From positions 903,501-967,500 of the forward strand of contig NZ_JAGIYY010000001.1 in the NCBI RefSeq assembly GCF_017813335.1: DNA of 64,000 nt. The letters are read 5' to 3'. Positions 8,505 through 17,076 of the stretch are shown here, piece by piece (within the stretch, counting starts at the first letter, position 1; each line of letters starts with the position of its first letter). The position numbers and the translations under genes were made by a program. The notes under the pieces are model-generated. The model was not told where the DNA came from, ran no database searches, and was given only the letters and a program-made list of their open reading frames with translations. Origin of the DNA: Tianweitania sediminis. Its GTDB lineage: Bacteria > Pseudomonadota > Alphaproteobacteria > Rhizobiales > Rhizobiaceae.

Positions 8505-10016
8505 ATGAACAAGCGACTGCAGAACGCAACAGGAGCAGGATCAGACGACGGAGCTCAGACCTCGATCCTGCCTGGTGAGCCGCCGTTTGACGGATCCGCA
8601 ACATCGTCGCTCGGTGGCCTGCGCCTTCTCGTGGCGCTCGACGCTCTTCTTGTGGAGCAGTCGGTTGGTCGAGCGGCAGCCCGCCTTGGCATCCGTCCGC
8701 CGGCCATGAGCCGCATCTTGAAGCAGATCCGCGATCGTTACGGCGACCGGATTCTGCGGAAAACCGCGCGTGGGATGGTGCCGACGCCTTTTGCCGAAAC
8801 GCTGCGCCTGCGGTTGCGCGCGCTGGCTGCAGAAGCTGCGGATCTCATGGATCCATCAAGTCCGATGCAGGATGCGGGGCGTCCGCTTGCGTTCACCAAT
8901 CGCTCACCCATACGCGAGGCACCTCCCTTGACCCTGCGGCGCACCCTCGACATCGGGGGGCCGACACCAGAAGACTTTGCCCGCAAGCTCGAACAAATCG
9001 GACCTGGCGCCGAGCCGCGCCGCAGGCTCGCCCGGTTCATCGCAACAATCGGTGTCGGCGCAGGTCAAACGCGGCCGCTGACGCTGGAAGAAGCGGACGA
9101 AGCGTTCACAATCATTCTCGACGGCGAGGCCGACCCTATCCAGATCGGCGCTTTCCTCGTGGTGCTGCAGTATCGCGGCATCACGGCGATGGAGCTTGCC
9201 GGCGTGGTGAAGGCGGGTCGCCGGCATATCGGCGCCCCGGCCGAGCTTGGGGAGCTAGCGGCCGATCTGGATTGGCCGGCTTATCTTTCTCCCCGAAGCC
9301 GCGCTGAACCATGGTTCTTTCTCGCAGCCAAGCTCGTGGCGCAGGCCGGCTATCGCGTCGTTCTTCATGGTTCAGCAGGAACGTGGCAGAACGGATCGCG
9401 GCTGGCCGAGGCCGCAGAAATGCTCCATGTGCCGGTTGCGCGGTCGATCGAACACGCCCGCACGGTTCTCGCGGCAGGGGCAGGCGCAGGGCTCGTTTAC
9501 CTGCCCCTACCAGCGTTTGCGCCGCAGATCGCGGCCCTGCTTGCGCTTTACGGCTTGTTTGAGATGCGCTCGCCGCTCAACCTCGCTACTGCGCTTTTGA
9601 ACCCGATTGGTGCGTGCGCTTCGGTTCTCGGCGCGAGCCGCAGCGCTTATCAACTGGCGCATCGCGATGCCGCAGCGTTGCTGGGCTGGTCGGATCTTGC
9701 CATCCACGGCAGCCATCGCGACGTTTGGCAAGCAACGCCAGATCGCGCCACAAGGCTCGACCGTCTGGTGAAAGGGCTCGCGCGGAGCGACCACATCGCT
9801 TCACGGCCACAAGCCAAAGCCCCAGGCGCGACCGGCCTTTCCAGCCTCGAATACTGGAAAGCCGTTTGGGACGGGCGGGCGCCGGACTGCCGGCCTCGCC
9901 AGATCGTGATCGATACGGCGGCGTTGGCTCTTCTCGTGCTGGAGCATCGGCCGGCCGACGGGTTCGCGCTCATGCAGGAAAGAGCGACGGCCCTTTGGGC
10001 CGACCGCCTGGTCTGA
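8505..10016 (+). CDS. LysR-type HTH fused to TrpD2 (YbiB-like) domain
   Basis: The 503-residue protein has two parts. Residues about 38-110 form a LysR-type winged helix-turn-helix (VEQSVGRAAARLGIRPPAMS, RILRKTARGMVPTP). From about 150 onward it resembles the anthranilate phosphoribosyltransferase fold of the TrpD2/YbiB group, with DEADPIQIGAFLVVLQYRG-like helical content, VVLHGSAG and RSPLNLATALLNPIGA. The TrpD signature KHGNR is replaced by LHGSAG, so catalysis as true TrpD is doubtful. No LysR effector domain is present. E. coli YbiB, the type member, is known as a nucleic-acid-binding protein. The gene diverges from the siderophore operon. ATG 8505 was chosen; the frame is open upstream to 8394 through the shared promoter region. 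Confidence 0.85.
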   Translation: MNKRLQNATGAGSDDGAQTSILPGEPPFDGSATSSLGGLRLLVALDALLVEQSVGRAAARLGIRPPAMSRILKQIRDRYGDRILRKTARGMVPTPFAETLRLRLRALAAEAADLMDPSSPMQDAGRPLAFTNRSPIREAPPLTLRRTLDIGGPTPEDFARKLEQIGPGAEPRRRLARFIATIGVGAGQTRPLTLEEADEAFTIILDGEADPIQIGAFLVVLQYRGITAMELAGVVKAGRRHIGAPAELGELAADLDWPAYLSPRSRAEPWFFLAAKLVAQAGYRVVLHGSAGTWQNGSRLAEAAEMLHVPVARSIEHARTVLAAGAGAGLVYLPLPAFAPQIAALLALYGLFEMRSPLNLATALLNPIGACASVLGASRSAYQLAHRDAAALLGWSDLAIHGSHRDVWQATPDRATRLDRLVKGLARSDHIASRPQAKAPGATGLSSLEYWKAVWDGRAPDCRPRQIVIDTAALALLVLEHRPADGFALMQERATALWADRLV

Positions 10017-10152
10017 CGCTTCTTCTTTCGATTAGAAGTGCCCAGGTCGCATCTTCGCTGCGAGCGCCAACTCATCCCTCAAGGCCCGGCGGCTTGACGC
10101 CACGGACGGCGACGACTAGCCCGTGGCAACTCGTTTTTGCCTGGACCCGATC

Positions 10153-10842
10153 ATGACCGGCCGCACCATCATCGCACCCTCGATCCTTTCAGCCGACTTC
10201 GCCCGGCTCGGCCCCGAAGTGGAAGCCGTGGTGGAAGCCGGCGCAGACTGGATCCATCTCGACGTCATGGATGGGCATTTCGTGCCGAACATCACCTTCG
10301 GGCCACCCGTGATCAAGGCGATCCGCAAAAGCACGACGGCTTTCTTCGATTGTCACCTCATGATTGCGCCAACCGACGCCTACCTTGAAGCCTTCGCCGA
10401 TGCGGGCTGCGACGCCATCACTGTGCATGCCGAAGCAGGGCCACACCTCGACCGCACGCTTCAGGCGATCCGCAGCCTCGGGAAGCAGGCGGGCGTTGCG
10501 CTGAATCCCTCCACACCGGAAAGCGTGATTGACTATGTGCTCGATCGGCTCGACCTCATCCTCCTGATGACGGTGAACCCCGGCTTCGGCGGCCAGGCCT
10601 TCATTCCGGCTGTTCTCGACAAGGTCCGCCGCGTCAGGACGATGGTCGGCGAGCGTCCCATCCGAATCTCCATCGACGGCGGCGTCACGCCCCAAACCGC
10701 GCCCCATGTGGTTGCTGCCGGCGCCGACACGCTGGTTGCGGGCTCTGCCGTGTTCCAGCCAGGCGGGGTGGAAACCTACCGACGCAACATCGCTGCGATC
10801 CGCGCTGCCGCGGATGCGGCTATCCCAGGAGAAGGCCGTTGA
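10153..10842 (+). CDS. rpe: ribulose-phosphate 3-epimerase
   Basis: The 229-residue TIM barrel interconverts ribulose 5-phosphate and xylulose 5-phosphate in the pentose phosphate/Calvin pathways. [13 protein letters not shown] at the start, [16 protein letters not shown] with metal-binding His and Asp, NPGFGGQ and the phosphate-binding SIDGGV are all present. The ATG at 10153 gives the family's usual N-terminus; a GTG ten codons earlier is possible. It is translationally coupled to gph by a 4-base overlap. Confidence 0.96.
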   Translation: MTGRTIIAPSILSADFARLGPEVEAVVEAGADWIHLDVMDGHFVPNITFGPPVIKAIRKSTTAFFDCHLMIAPTDAYLEAFADAGCDAITVHAEAGPHLDRTLQAIRSLGKQAGVALNPSTPESVIDYVLDRLDLILLMTVNPGFGGQAFIPAVLDKVRRVRTMVGERPIRISIDGGVTPQTAPHVVAAGADTLVAGSAVFQPGGVETYRRNIAAIRAAADAAIPGEGR

Positions 10843-11531
10843 GCGCCCTCTGGCCGAAGGCGGTTCTGTTTGATCTCGACGGCACGCTGATCGATTCGGC
10901 GCCTGACATCCATGCGGCCACCAACACCCTTCTCGCCCGCGAGGGCTTGGGTCCGCTGTCGCTGGACGTGGTCAAGAGCATGATCGGTGAGGGAACAAGG
11001 CGCCTGGTGGAACGGGCATTTGCCGCTTGCGGCCGGACCCTCGACCCGGCGGAGCTTTCCGCACGCTACGAGGCGATGGTGCCGCTCTACGCGGCCAATC
11101 TTACAGGGCTGACGACCTTGATGCCGGGAGTTGCCGAAGCCATGCAGGCGCTGCAGGGCGAGGGCACCGCAATGGCGCTCGTGACCAACAAGCCAGATTT
11201 CGCGATAGCCGAAATCCTGCAGCATTTCGGCCTTGCCCGGCATTTTCCCGTGATCGTGGGCGGCGATGCCGGCGTGCCGCACAAACCAGCGCCCGACATG
11301 CTGTTTCTGGCGCTGGAACGCCTCGGGGGCGTTTCGGCCGCCGATGCGGTTTTCGTGGGCGACAGCCCGGCCGATGCGCGCTCGGCCCAGGCGGCGGGCA
11401 TGAAGCTCGTCTTGATTGAAGGCGGCTATTCGCGGGAACCGCTGGCAAGCCTTGGGGCGGATGCTGTTTTGCCCGATATGCGCGACCTGCGCGGCGCGAT
11501 CGAACGGCTCCAACCAGGGGCCGATCGTTAA
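10839..11531 (+). CDS. gph: phosphoglycolate phosphatase (HAD superfamily)
   Basis: The 230-residue HAD hydrolase dephosphorylates 2-phosphoglycolate. Motif [14 protein letters not shown] is near residues 11-23, motif II threonine is in ALVTNKP, motif III lysine is in HKPAPD, and motif IV is VFVGDSPAD. The start is TTG, overlapping the rpe stop as TTGA, with AGGAGAAGG just upstream. The rpe-gph pairing, known from many proteobacteria, supports the assignment over other HAD phosphatases. Confidence 0.92.
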   Translation: MSALWPKAVLFDLDGTLIDSAPDIHAATNTLLAREGLGPLSLDVVKSMIGEGTRRLVERAFAACGRTLDPAELSARYEAMVPLYAANLTGLTTLMPGVAEAMQALQGEGTAMALVTNKPDFAIAEILQHFGLARHFPVIVGGDAGVPHKPAPDMLFLALERLGGVSAADAVFVGDSPADARSAQAAGMKLVLIEGGYSREPLASLGADAVLPDMRDLRGAIERLQPGADR

Positions 11532-11590
11532 GATTTTCAGCGAATCGGATTCAGCGAACGTCAAGCATTCGAGGGGTAAGCATCGCACCC

Positions 11591-11956
11591 ATGGGAAAGC
11601 TTCTCGTAGTTGAAGACGACGAGTCGGTGCGCATGTTCACCGCGCGTGCGCTCGAAAGTTCAGGCCACAGCGTGCAAACGGCTGCCGATGGCGAGGACGG
11701 GCTAGACGCAATCATTGCGGCCGGCGGAAACTTCGACCTCGTTTTGTCGGATATCCGCATGCCGATCATGGACGGCATCGAGATGGCGAAGCTTGCTGCC
11801 CATACCTATCCCGGCCTGCGGATCCTCCTGATGACGGGTTATGCCGAACAGCGCGAGCGCGCCGCCGATCTCGAGGGTATCGTGATCGACGTCGTGGCCA
11901 AGCCTTTCACCCTGGCAGAGATCCGAACTGCCGTGCGTGCCGCGCTTAGTCAGTAG
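11591..11956 (+). CDS. single-domain response regulator, CpdR-like
   Basis: The 121-residue receiver domain has no output domain. It has the acidic pair in VVEDDESVR, the phosphoacceptor Asp in LVLSDIRMPIMDG near residue 55, the switch Thr in LLMTGYAEQ and the conserved lysine in VAKPF. Length and the MDGIEMA / RILLMTG pattern resemble CpdR, which in Caulobacter and rhizobia links the CckA-ChpT phosphorelay to ClpXP proteolysis. The cognate kinase is not in the window, so CpdR identity is an inference from length and similarity. Confidence 0.85.
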   Translation: MGKLLVVEDDESVRMFTARALESSGHSVQTAADGEDGLDAIIAAGGNFDLVLSDIRMPIMDGIEMAKLAAHTYPGLRILLMTGYAEQRERAADLEGIVIDVVAKPFTLAEIRTAVRAALSQ

Positions 11957-12037
11957 CTTTCCCTCCGGCCGGAACCGGCAGGCCGTTCCGCAAGTTCTCC
12001 AGCAGACAACTGATCAGAACCCCTCGGAGGGCTGAAC

Positions 12038-13174
12038 GTGCTGGATCGCGCCATCAAGACGGAAGACATCCATCCCGAGGACCTCGTCGAGGAAGAAGAG
12101 GAAGTGGGCGGCGAGACCGTGGCCGAGAAGGTCGAGGCGATCGCTGATGTTCCGAAGATTCCGGGCCTGGTTTATCAAACGGACGAAGGTCCTGGCATCC
12201 GGCGCGTCAAAAGCGGCACGGGTTTCGGTTATCGAGATCCCGACGGCAACAAGATCACCGATCCGGAAACGCGCGACCGCATTCGCGCGCTGGCGATTCC
12301 TCCGGCCTGGACGCATGTCTGGATTTCACCCGATCCTGCCGGCCATATCCAGGCCACGGGGCGCGATGTGCGCGGGCGCAAGCAGTATCGCTACCACCCC
12401 AAGTGGTCGGAACATCGCGATGAGCTGAAATATTCCAACCTGTCGAACTTCGCCGAAGCGCTGCCGTCCTTGCGCAAGCAGGTCGAAGCCGATCTGGCGC
12501 GCCGCGGCTTGCCCTATGAACGCGTCGTGGCGTCCCTGGTGTGGCTCTTGGAAAACACGCTGATCCGCGTCGGCAATCCTGCCTATGCCCGCGACAACAA
12601 GAGCTTCGGGCTGACCACCCTGCGCGACCGGCACGTCAAGATCGACGGCACCAAGATGCGCTTCTCCTTCAAGGGCAAGTCCGGCAAGGAATGGAACCTC
12701 CGCCTTGTGGACCGCCGCATGGCCAAGCTGATCCGCTCCACGCAAGACCTGCCGGGACAATCCCTGTTCCAGTATATCGGCGAGGACGGTTTGCGCCACG
12801 CGATCCGGTCGGACGACGTGAACAGCTATATCCGCAGTCATGCCGGCAGCGACTTCTCCTCGCGAAATTTCCGGACATGGGGGGGGACGCTGAGCGCGGC
12901 CTCCATTTTTGCTGCGACGCCTTTGCCGGAAACGCAGCGCGCCACCCGCATCACGCTCAACGAAACGATCGACAAGGTGGCGGGTCGCCTGGGCAACACG
13001 CGTGCGGTATGCCGGCGCTCCTATATTCACCCGCGCGTGGTGGAAAGCTGGTCAGCAGGGACGCTGACCGACGAACTGCGCGCCGCTCGTCGTCGGTTTC
13101 GAAAGCCGGTGGAAGGACTGGACGAGGAAGAAACGCTCTTGAAGGTCTGGCTGGCGGCGTCGGCGACTTCTTGA
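12038..13174 (+). CDS. DNA topoisomerase IB (poxvirus-type)
   Basis: The 378-residue enzyme relaxes supercoils through a 3'-phosphotyrosyl intermediate. IPPAWTHVWI and GRKQYRYHPKW mark the bacterial/poxvirus topoisomerase IB family, and the catalytic tyrosine is Tyr329 in RRSYIHP. An acidic leader of about 35 residues (DLVEEEEEVGGE) precedes the conserved domain and may be lineage-specific. The start is GTG with GGAGGG ten bases upstream. It is a single gene, not evidently in an operon; a perfect hairpin follows its stop. Confidence 0.95.
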   Translation: MLDRAIKTEDIHPEDLVEEEEEVGGETVAEKVEAIADVPKIPGLVYQTDEGPGIRRVKSGTGFGYRDPDGNKITDPETRDRIRALAIPPAWTHVWISPDPAGHIQATGRDVRGRKQYRYHPKWSEHRDELKYSNLSNFAEALPSLRKQVEADLARRGLPYERVVASLVWLLENTLIRVGNPAYARDNKSFGLTTLRDRHVKIDGTKMRFSFKGKSGKEWNLRLVDRRMAKLIRSTQDLPGQSLFQYIGEDGLRHAIRSDDVNSYIRSHAGSDFSSRNFRTWGGTLSAASIFAATPLPETQRATRITLNETIDKVAGRLGNTRAVCRRSYIHPRVVESWSAGTLTDELRAARRRFRKPVEGLDEEETLLKVWLAASATS

Positions 13175-13194
13175 CCCGCTGGCGATCGAAGTCC

Positions 13195-13226
13195 ATCACC
13201 GGCCTGAACCGTTGCGGGCCGGTGAT
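13195..13226. repeat. perfect 10-bp inverted repeat after topoisomerase gene
   Basis: ATCACCGGCC (13195-13204) and GGCCGGTGAT (13217-13226) are exact reverse complements around a 12-base loop, 20 bases past the topoisomerase stop. No T run follows on either strand, so it is either a hairpin in the 3' untranslated mRNA or a protein-binding palindrome rather than a typical intrinsic terminator. Confidence 0.7.
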
Positions 13227-13258
13227 CCGGCAAGGAAAACAGGCGTGACCCTCCCGGC

Positions 13259-14224
13259 ATGACGTTCAGGCGATTCTTGTGGCCAGCGATCGGCGGCTTG
13301 GCTGTCGTGTTTTCGATTTGGCTTCTCGTGCATGAGTTGCGCGGAATGTCGATCGACGAGCTGATGGGCAGTTTCGCCGCGATTTCCATGCACCACTGGA
13401 TCCTCGCGGGCTTAGCGACGCTGGTCGCCTATGCCGGCCTCGCCGGTTATGACCGCGTGGCGCTGCTTCACCTGCGCCGCAGCCATATCTCCTTCCCTTT
13501 CATCGCGCTCTGTTCCTTCACCACCTACGCGTTGTCGCACAACATCGGTGCGTCGGTGTTTTCCGGCGCAGTGGTGCGCTACCGCGCTTATGGTTCCAAG
13601 GGGTTGAGTGCGCGCGAGATCGGCGTTCTCGTTGCTTTCTGCTCCTTCACCTTTGCGCTCGGCGTGATGCTTCTTTTTGGCCTTGTTCTGGTGACGCATC
13701 CCGACATCACGGACCGCTTTGTTGGACTTCTTCCGGTGGAAGCCTCGGCTGCCATGGGGTGGTTGCTGCTCTTGTTGATCGCGCTTTACGTGCTGTTCAG
13801 CTGGCTGGGGCTGCGGCCGTTGAAGCTTGGCACGTTCGAGATTCATTATCCGCGGCTGCCCGTTGTGGCGCGGCAGTTGCTGGTTGCGCCCATCGAGATC
13901 CTCGCGGCTGCTGCCATCATCTATTTTGTGCTGCCCGACCAAGGCAACCCTGGCTACTGGGTGGTGCTGGGGATCTTCCTTGTTTCCTTTTCCGCCGCGC
14001 TGATCAGCCATGCGCCTGGTGGGATTGGCGTGCTCGAACTGGTTTTCATTACCGCACTGCCCGAACTGCAGCAGGAGGATGTGCTGGCGGCGCTGCTGAT
14101 TTTCCGCTTGTTCTACCTCCTGCTCCCTTTTGTGCTCGCGCTCCTGGTTATCCTGGGCTTCGAACGATCACAGTGGGGCAAGAGTGCGCCGGTGCCGGAG
14201 GCGCCACGCCCTTCCGAGCGTTAG
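13259..14224 (+). CDS. YbhN/UPF0104-family integral membrane protein
   Basis: The 321-residue protein has about eight transmembrane helices and the layout of the lysylphosphatidylglycerol synthase membrane region (YbhN family), with SHNIGASVFSGAVVRYRAYG in the middle and SHAPGGIGVLELVF near residue 255, both characteristic. There is no C-terminal cytosolic transferase domain. Members of this group are proposed flippase-like membrane proteins; the substrate here is unknown. It starts at ATG 13259 with CCCTCCCGGC rather than a good Shine-Dalgarno site, and stands alone. Confidence 0.85.
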   Translation: MTFRRFLWPAIGGLAVVFSIWLLVHELRGMSIDELMGSFAAISMHHWILAGLATLVAYAGLAGYDRVALLHLRRSHISFPFIALCSFTTYALSHNIGASVFSGAVVRYRAYGSKGLSAREIGVLVAFCSFTFALGVMLLFGLVLVTHPDITDRFVGLLPVEASAAMGWLLLLLIALYVLFSWLGLRPLKLGTFEIHYPRLPVVARQLLVAPIEILAAAAIIYFVLPDQGNPGYWVVLGIFLVSFSAALISHAPGGIGVLELVFITALPELQQEDVLAALLIFRLFYLLLPFVLALLVILGFERSQWGKSAPVPEAPRPSER

Positions 14225-14288
14225 GCCAGCGCTTCCGATCCTTCCTCGGCTCCCTTAAAGGGGGCCACTCACCAAGCGAGCGGCCGCC

Positions 14289-15179
14289 ATGCTGATCCCT
14301 TCCCGCGCCATGCCGCCGCTGTTTGTGGTGTTGTGGTCTACAGGCTTCATCAGCGCCCGCTATGCTATGCCTTATGCAGAGCCATTCGCCTTTCTTGCCA
14401 CCCGGTTCGCGATTTCGCTGGGTGTGCTGCTGGTGGCGGCACTCGTGTTCAACCGACCCCGCTTGCCGGTCCGTCTGGCCGTCAACGCGATGGTTGCCGG
14501 TGCTCTGCTCCACGGGCTCAACCTCGGTTTCGTGTTCTGGGCGATCCACCAGGGTTTCCCGTCTGGCCTGACATCCGCGATTGTCAGCCTGCAGCCGCTG
14601 CTGGTGGCTGCGTTCGCAGGGCTGCTTCTCGGTGAGGTGGTGATGGGTCGCCAGTGGTGCGGCATCGCGCTTGGTTTTGCTGGAACGGTGCTCGTGCTTC
14701 TGCCCAAGCTGAACTTCGCCGATGCGGGTGCCGCGCCCCTGGCAATTGGCGCCTGCGTGATCGGCCTGATCTCTGTCAGCGCCGGCGTGCTTTGGCAAAA
14801 GCGCTTTGTGGCGGGGGCCGATCTCGTTTGGGGGACGACCTGGCAGTATTTCGGCGCCGTGATCGTCTGTCTGTTCGCCGCCGTCTCCTTCGAGGATTTC
14901 AACTTCGACTGGAACGTCGATCTCGTTCTTGCGCTCCTGTGGTCCGTCTTTGTGCTGTCGATCGGCTCGATCTTCCTTCTCAACACCATGATCGGCCAGG
15001 GCAAGGTGTCGAAGGTGTCCTCCTTGTTCTACCTCGTCCCGGCGGTCACCGCCGTGATGGCCTTTGTCTTGTTCGGTGAGGCGCTGAACGGCATCCAGCT
15101 GGTGGGCATGGGGGTGACGGCGCTGGGCGTGGCGCTGGCCACCAATCAGGCATCGGCGCGCCGCCTGGCTTCGCGGTAG
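14289..15179 (+). CDS. DMT-family (EamA) transporter
   Basis: The 296-residue protein has ten hydrophobic helices arranged as two EamA repeats; the end of repeat one is seen in TSAIVSLQPLLVAAFAGLLLG and of repeat two in FYLVPAVTAVMAF. The family exports metabolites such as amino acids, but the substrate cannot be told. Its 3' end overlaps the convergent BrkB-like gene by 34 bases, which is unusual but both frames are well conserved there. Confidence 0.9.
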   Translation: MLIPSRAMPPLFVVLWSTGFISARYAMPYAEPFAFLATRFAISLGVLLVAALVFNRPRLPVRLAVNAMVAGALLHGLNLGFVFWAIHQGFPSGLTSAIVSLQPLLVAAFAGLLLGEVVMGRQWCGIALGFAGTVLVLLPKLNFADAGAAPLAIGACVIGLISVSAGVLWQKRFVAGADLVWGTTWQYFGAVIVCLFAAVSFEDFNFDWNVDLVLALLWSVFVLSIGSIFLLNTMIGQGKVSKVSSLFYLVPAVTAVMAFVLFGEALNGIQLVGMGVTALGVALATNQASARRLASR

Positions 15180-16054
15180 CGCCGGATAGAAGCATTGAGT
15201 TCGCCGCCCAGAATGAAGATGCAGGACAGGATGTACAGGAAAACTATGGCGACCATGATGGACGCGAGCCCGGCATAGGTCGTCACATAGGTTGAAAAGC
15301 GCGCCAGATAGGACGCAAACAGCGTCGAGCCCGCGATCCAGGCCACCAGGGTGAAAGCAATGCCGGGGAGCACGTGGATGAATTTGCGCTTCCCCGCTGG
15401 AAGCCAGAAGTGCACCGCCATGAGGCTTAGAACGATCACGGTTGCGGCGATGATGTAGCGCCACAGGTTCAGCGTGCCGATCATGCTCGGGTCGATCCAA
15501 ACAAGGCGCTGTTCCGCAAAGCTTGCCACCAGCGGCGCCACAACAAGCAGCGTACTGATCACGACGATGCCAATGGTCGCGATGCACACGAACATGAAGC
15601 TCTGCATGCGGCGATACAGAAAGGATCGATTTTCGCTCACACGGTAGGCGCGGTTCAAAGAAACTCGCAGGGCTTCCACGCCATTGGAGGCGAAAATGGC
15701 GGCCGCAATCACCGATACCGTCAGGAAGTCGCCTCGCTGCACCGTGAGCACGTTGATCGCTTCCTGCGCGATCGGCTCCGCAATGGCCTCCGGCCAGGTG
15801 TCGAAGGCCAGATGTACGGCCGTGTCCGCAAAAGCGCTGGCTCCCAGAAACGAACCCAGGGCGGCCGCAAAGATCAGGAAAGGAAACATCGCCAGGATGG
15901 CAGACAGCGCCAAGTGGCTCGCCATGGACCAGCCGTCGTCGGAATCGAAGTGGCCATAGGCATCCAGCACGATCTTGCGCGTGGCAGCCCAGATGCGCGC
16001 GGGCGTGACGGGACGTTTCCTAGGATTTGCGGCAACCGGAGAGAACTCAAACAT
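15146..16054 (-). CDS. YihY/BrkB-family membrane protein
   Basis: The 302-residue inner-membrane protein has six transmembrane segments and the YihY/BrkB family signature: DGWSMASHLALSAILAMFPF near residue 40, SNGVEALRVSLNRAYRV in the first cytosolic region and a glycine-rich FILGGELNASI near the C-terminus. E. coli YihY was once mislabelled ribonuclease BN; function of the family is unsettled. ATG 16054 is used. It converges on the EamA transporter with a 34-base overlap. Confidence 0.9.
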   Translation of the reverse strand: MFEFSPVAANPRKRPVTPARIWAATRKIVLDAYGHFDSDDGWSMASHLALSAILAMFPFLIFAAALGSFLGASAFADTAVHLAFDTWPEAIAEPIAQEAINVLTVQRGDFLTVSVIAAAIFASNGVEALRVSLNRAYRVSENRSFLYRRMQSFMFVCIATIGIVVISTLLVVAPLVASFAEQRLVWIDPSMIGTLNLWRYIIAATVIVLSLMAVHFWLPAGKRKFIHVLPGIAFTLVAWIAGSTLFASYLARFSTYVTTYAGLASIMVAIVFLYILSCIFILGGELNASIRRYREARRRADA

Positions 16055-16226
16055 CCATCTTCATCTCGCTGCCGGTTTCGAGGATTCACCTTGCGTCAGA
16101 AGCGCACGCATTTTCCTTGCCGACGCGCATTTGCGGCTCAGCTTTCCTATATATAGGGCACGAAGGGTGGGTCGCAGAGGCGCAGAGCGCCAGCCGGACC
16201 GACCGGCTAATCCCGAAAGGAAGATC

Positions 16227-16424
16227 ATGTCTGTTGTTTTCAACATGCTGGCCGTGCTTTTCATGGTCGCGGTCGCCGTTGTTCTTTTGCGCGGCCTCGT
16301 TGTGATGATGAAGGGCGGGTCTGGCACCACGTCCAACAAGCTGATGCAGGCGCGTGTCTTCCTCCAGTTTGTGGCCTTGGTTATGATCATGGCTGCGTAC
16401 TGGTTTTCACAGCGCGCTGCTTGA
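16227..16424 (+). CDS. small twin-transmembrane, HIG1-domain-like protein
   Basis: The 65-residue protein has two hydrophobic helices separated by a loop reading KGGSGTTSNKLMQARVFLQ. This SNKLMxxRV-x-LQ pattern resembles the HIG1 domain found in respiratory-supercomplex factors, and alphaproteobacteria carry such a gene next to the corrinoid adenosyltransferase. The ATG at 16227 follows AAAGGAAG. The frame is open upstream to 15975 but that part is not hydrophobic and crosses the promoter region of the divergent gene. A possible role in respiratory oxidase assembly is inferred from the domain only. Confidence 0.82.
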   Translation: MSVVFNMLAVLFMVAVAVVLLRGLVVMMKGGSGTTSNKLMQARVFLQFVALVMIMAAYWFSQRAA

Positions 16425-16449
16425 ACGCGTATGAGACGACATAGTCACC

Positions 16450-17025
16450 ATGGTAAAGCTCAACAAGATTTACACCCGCACCGGTGACGACGGGACGACC
16501 GGCCTCGCTGCGGGGCCGCGCCGGTCAAAGGCTGATCTGCGGGTGGAAAGCTATGGCACGGTGGACGAAGCGAATTCCTGCATCGGACTGGCTCGCGTTC
16601 ATCTTGCAGGGCAACCCGTCGACGCCATGCTGGAGCGCATGCAGAACGACTTCTTCGATCTCGGGGCGGACCTCGCGACACCCGTTGCGGATGCGGAGCT
16701 CGGCTACGAGCCCCTGCGCGTCACGCAGGCGCAGGTTGACCGCGTGGAACAGGAGATCGACACGCTTAACGCAGCTATTCCGCCGCTGAAGAGCTTCGTT
16801 CTTCCAGGTGGATCAGCGGCGGCCGCCGCTCTTCATCTCGCCCGCACCGTAGCGCGTCGCGCCGAGCGTCACATGGTGGCTCTTGCATCGCTTGATGGCG
16901 AAGCCGTCAGCCCCGAAGCGCTGCGCTACATCAATCGTGCGTCCGACTTCCTTTTCGTGGCTGCACGCGCGGTTAACGACGATGGTGCAAAGGACGTGCT
17001 TTGGGTGCCGGGGCAGAACCGCTGA
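16450..17025 (+). CDS. cob(I)alamin adenosyltransferase, PduO type
   Basis: The 191-residue enzyme transfers the adenosyl group of ATP to cob(I)alamin/cobinamide. IYTRTGDDGTTGL at the N-terminus is the ATP-binding P-loop-like motif of PduO-type enzymes; VESYGTVDEANS, LPGGSAAAAALHLARTVARR and NRASDFLFVAAR complete the family pattern. After TTGL the usual GDG is replaced by AAGPRR, a small deviation in a variable loop. It lies 25 bases downstream of the HIG1-like gene and is probably co-transcribed. No cobalamin synthesis genes are in the window. Confidence 0.93.
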   Translation: MVKLNKIYTRTGDDGTTGLAAGPRRSKADLRVESYGTVDEANSCIGLARVHLAGQPVDAMLERMQNDFFDLGADLATPVADAELGYEPLRVTQAQVDRVEQEIDTLNAAIPPLKSFVLPGGSAAAAALHLARTVARRAERHMVALASLDGEAVSPEALRYINRASDFLFVAARAVNDDGAKDVLWVPGQNR

Positions 17026-17076
17026 CGGCCTCATCACGGCGAGATCAATTCCTGCTTATCGAGGGCTTAGAGCGGC

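Noticed and set aside
14248..14270. GGCTCCC-TTAAA-GGGGGCC hairpin after the YbhN-like gene
   Set aside because: Contains a mismatch-like G-T pair and no T tail, so it was not called a terminator.
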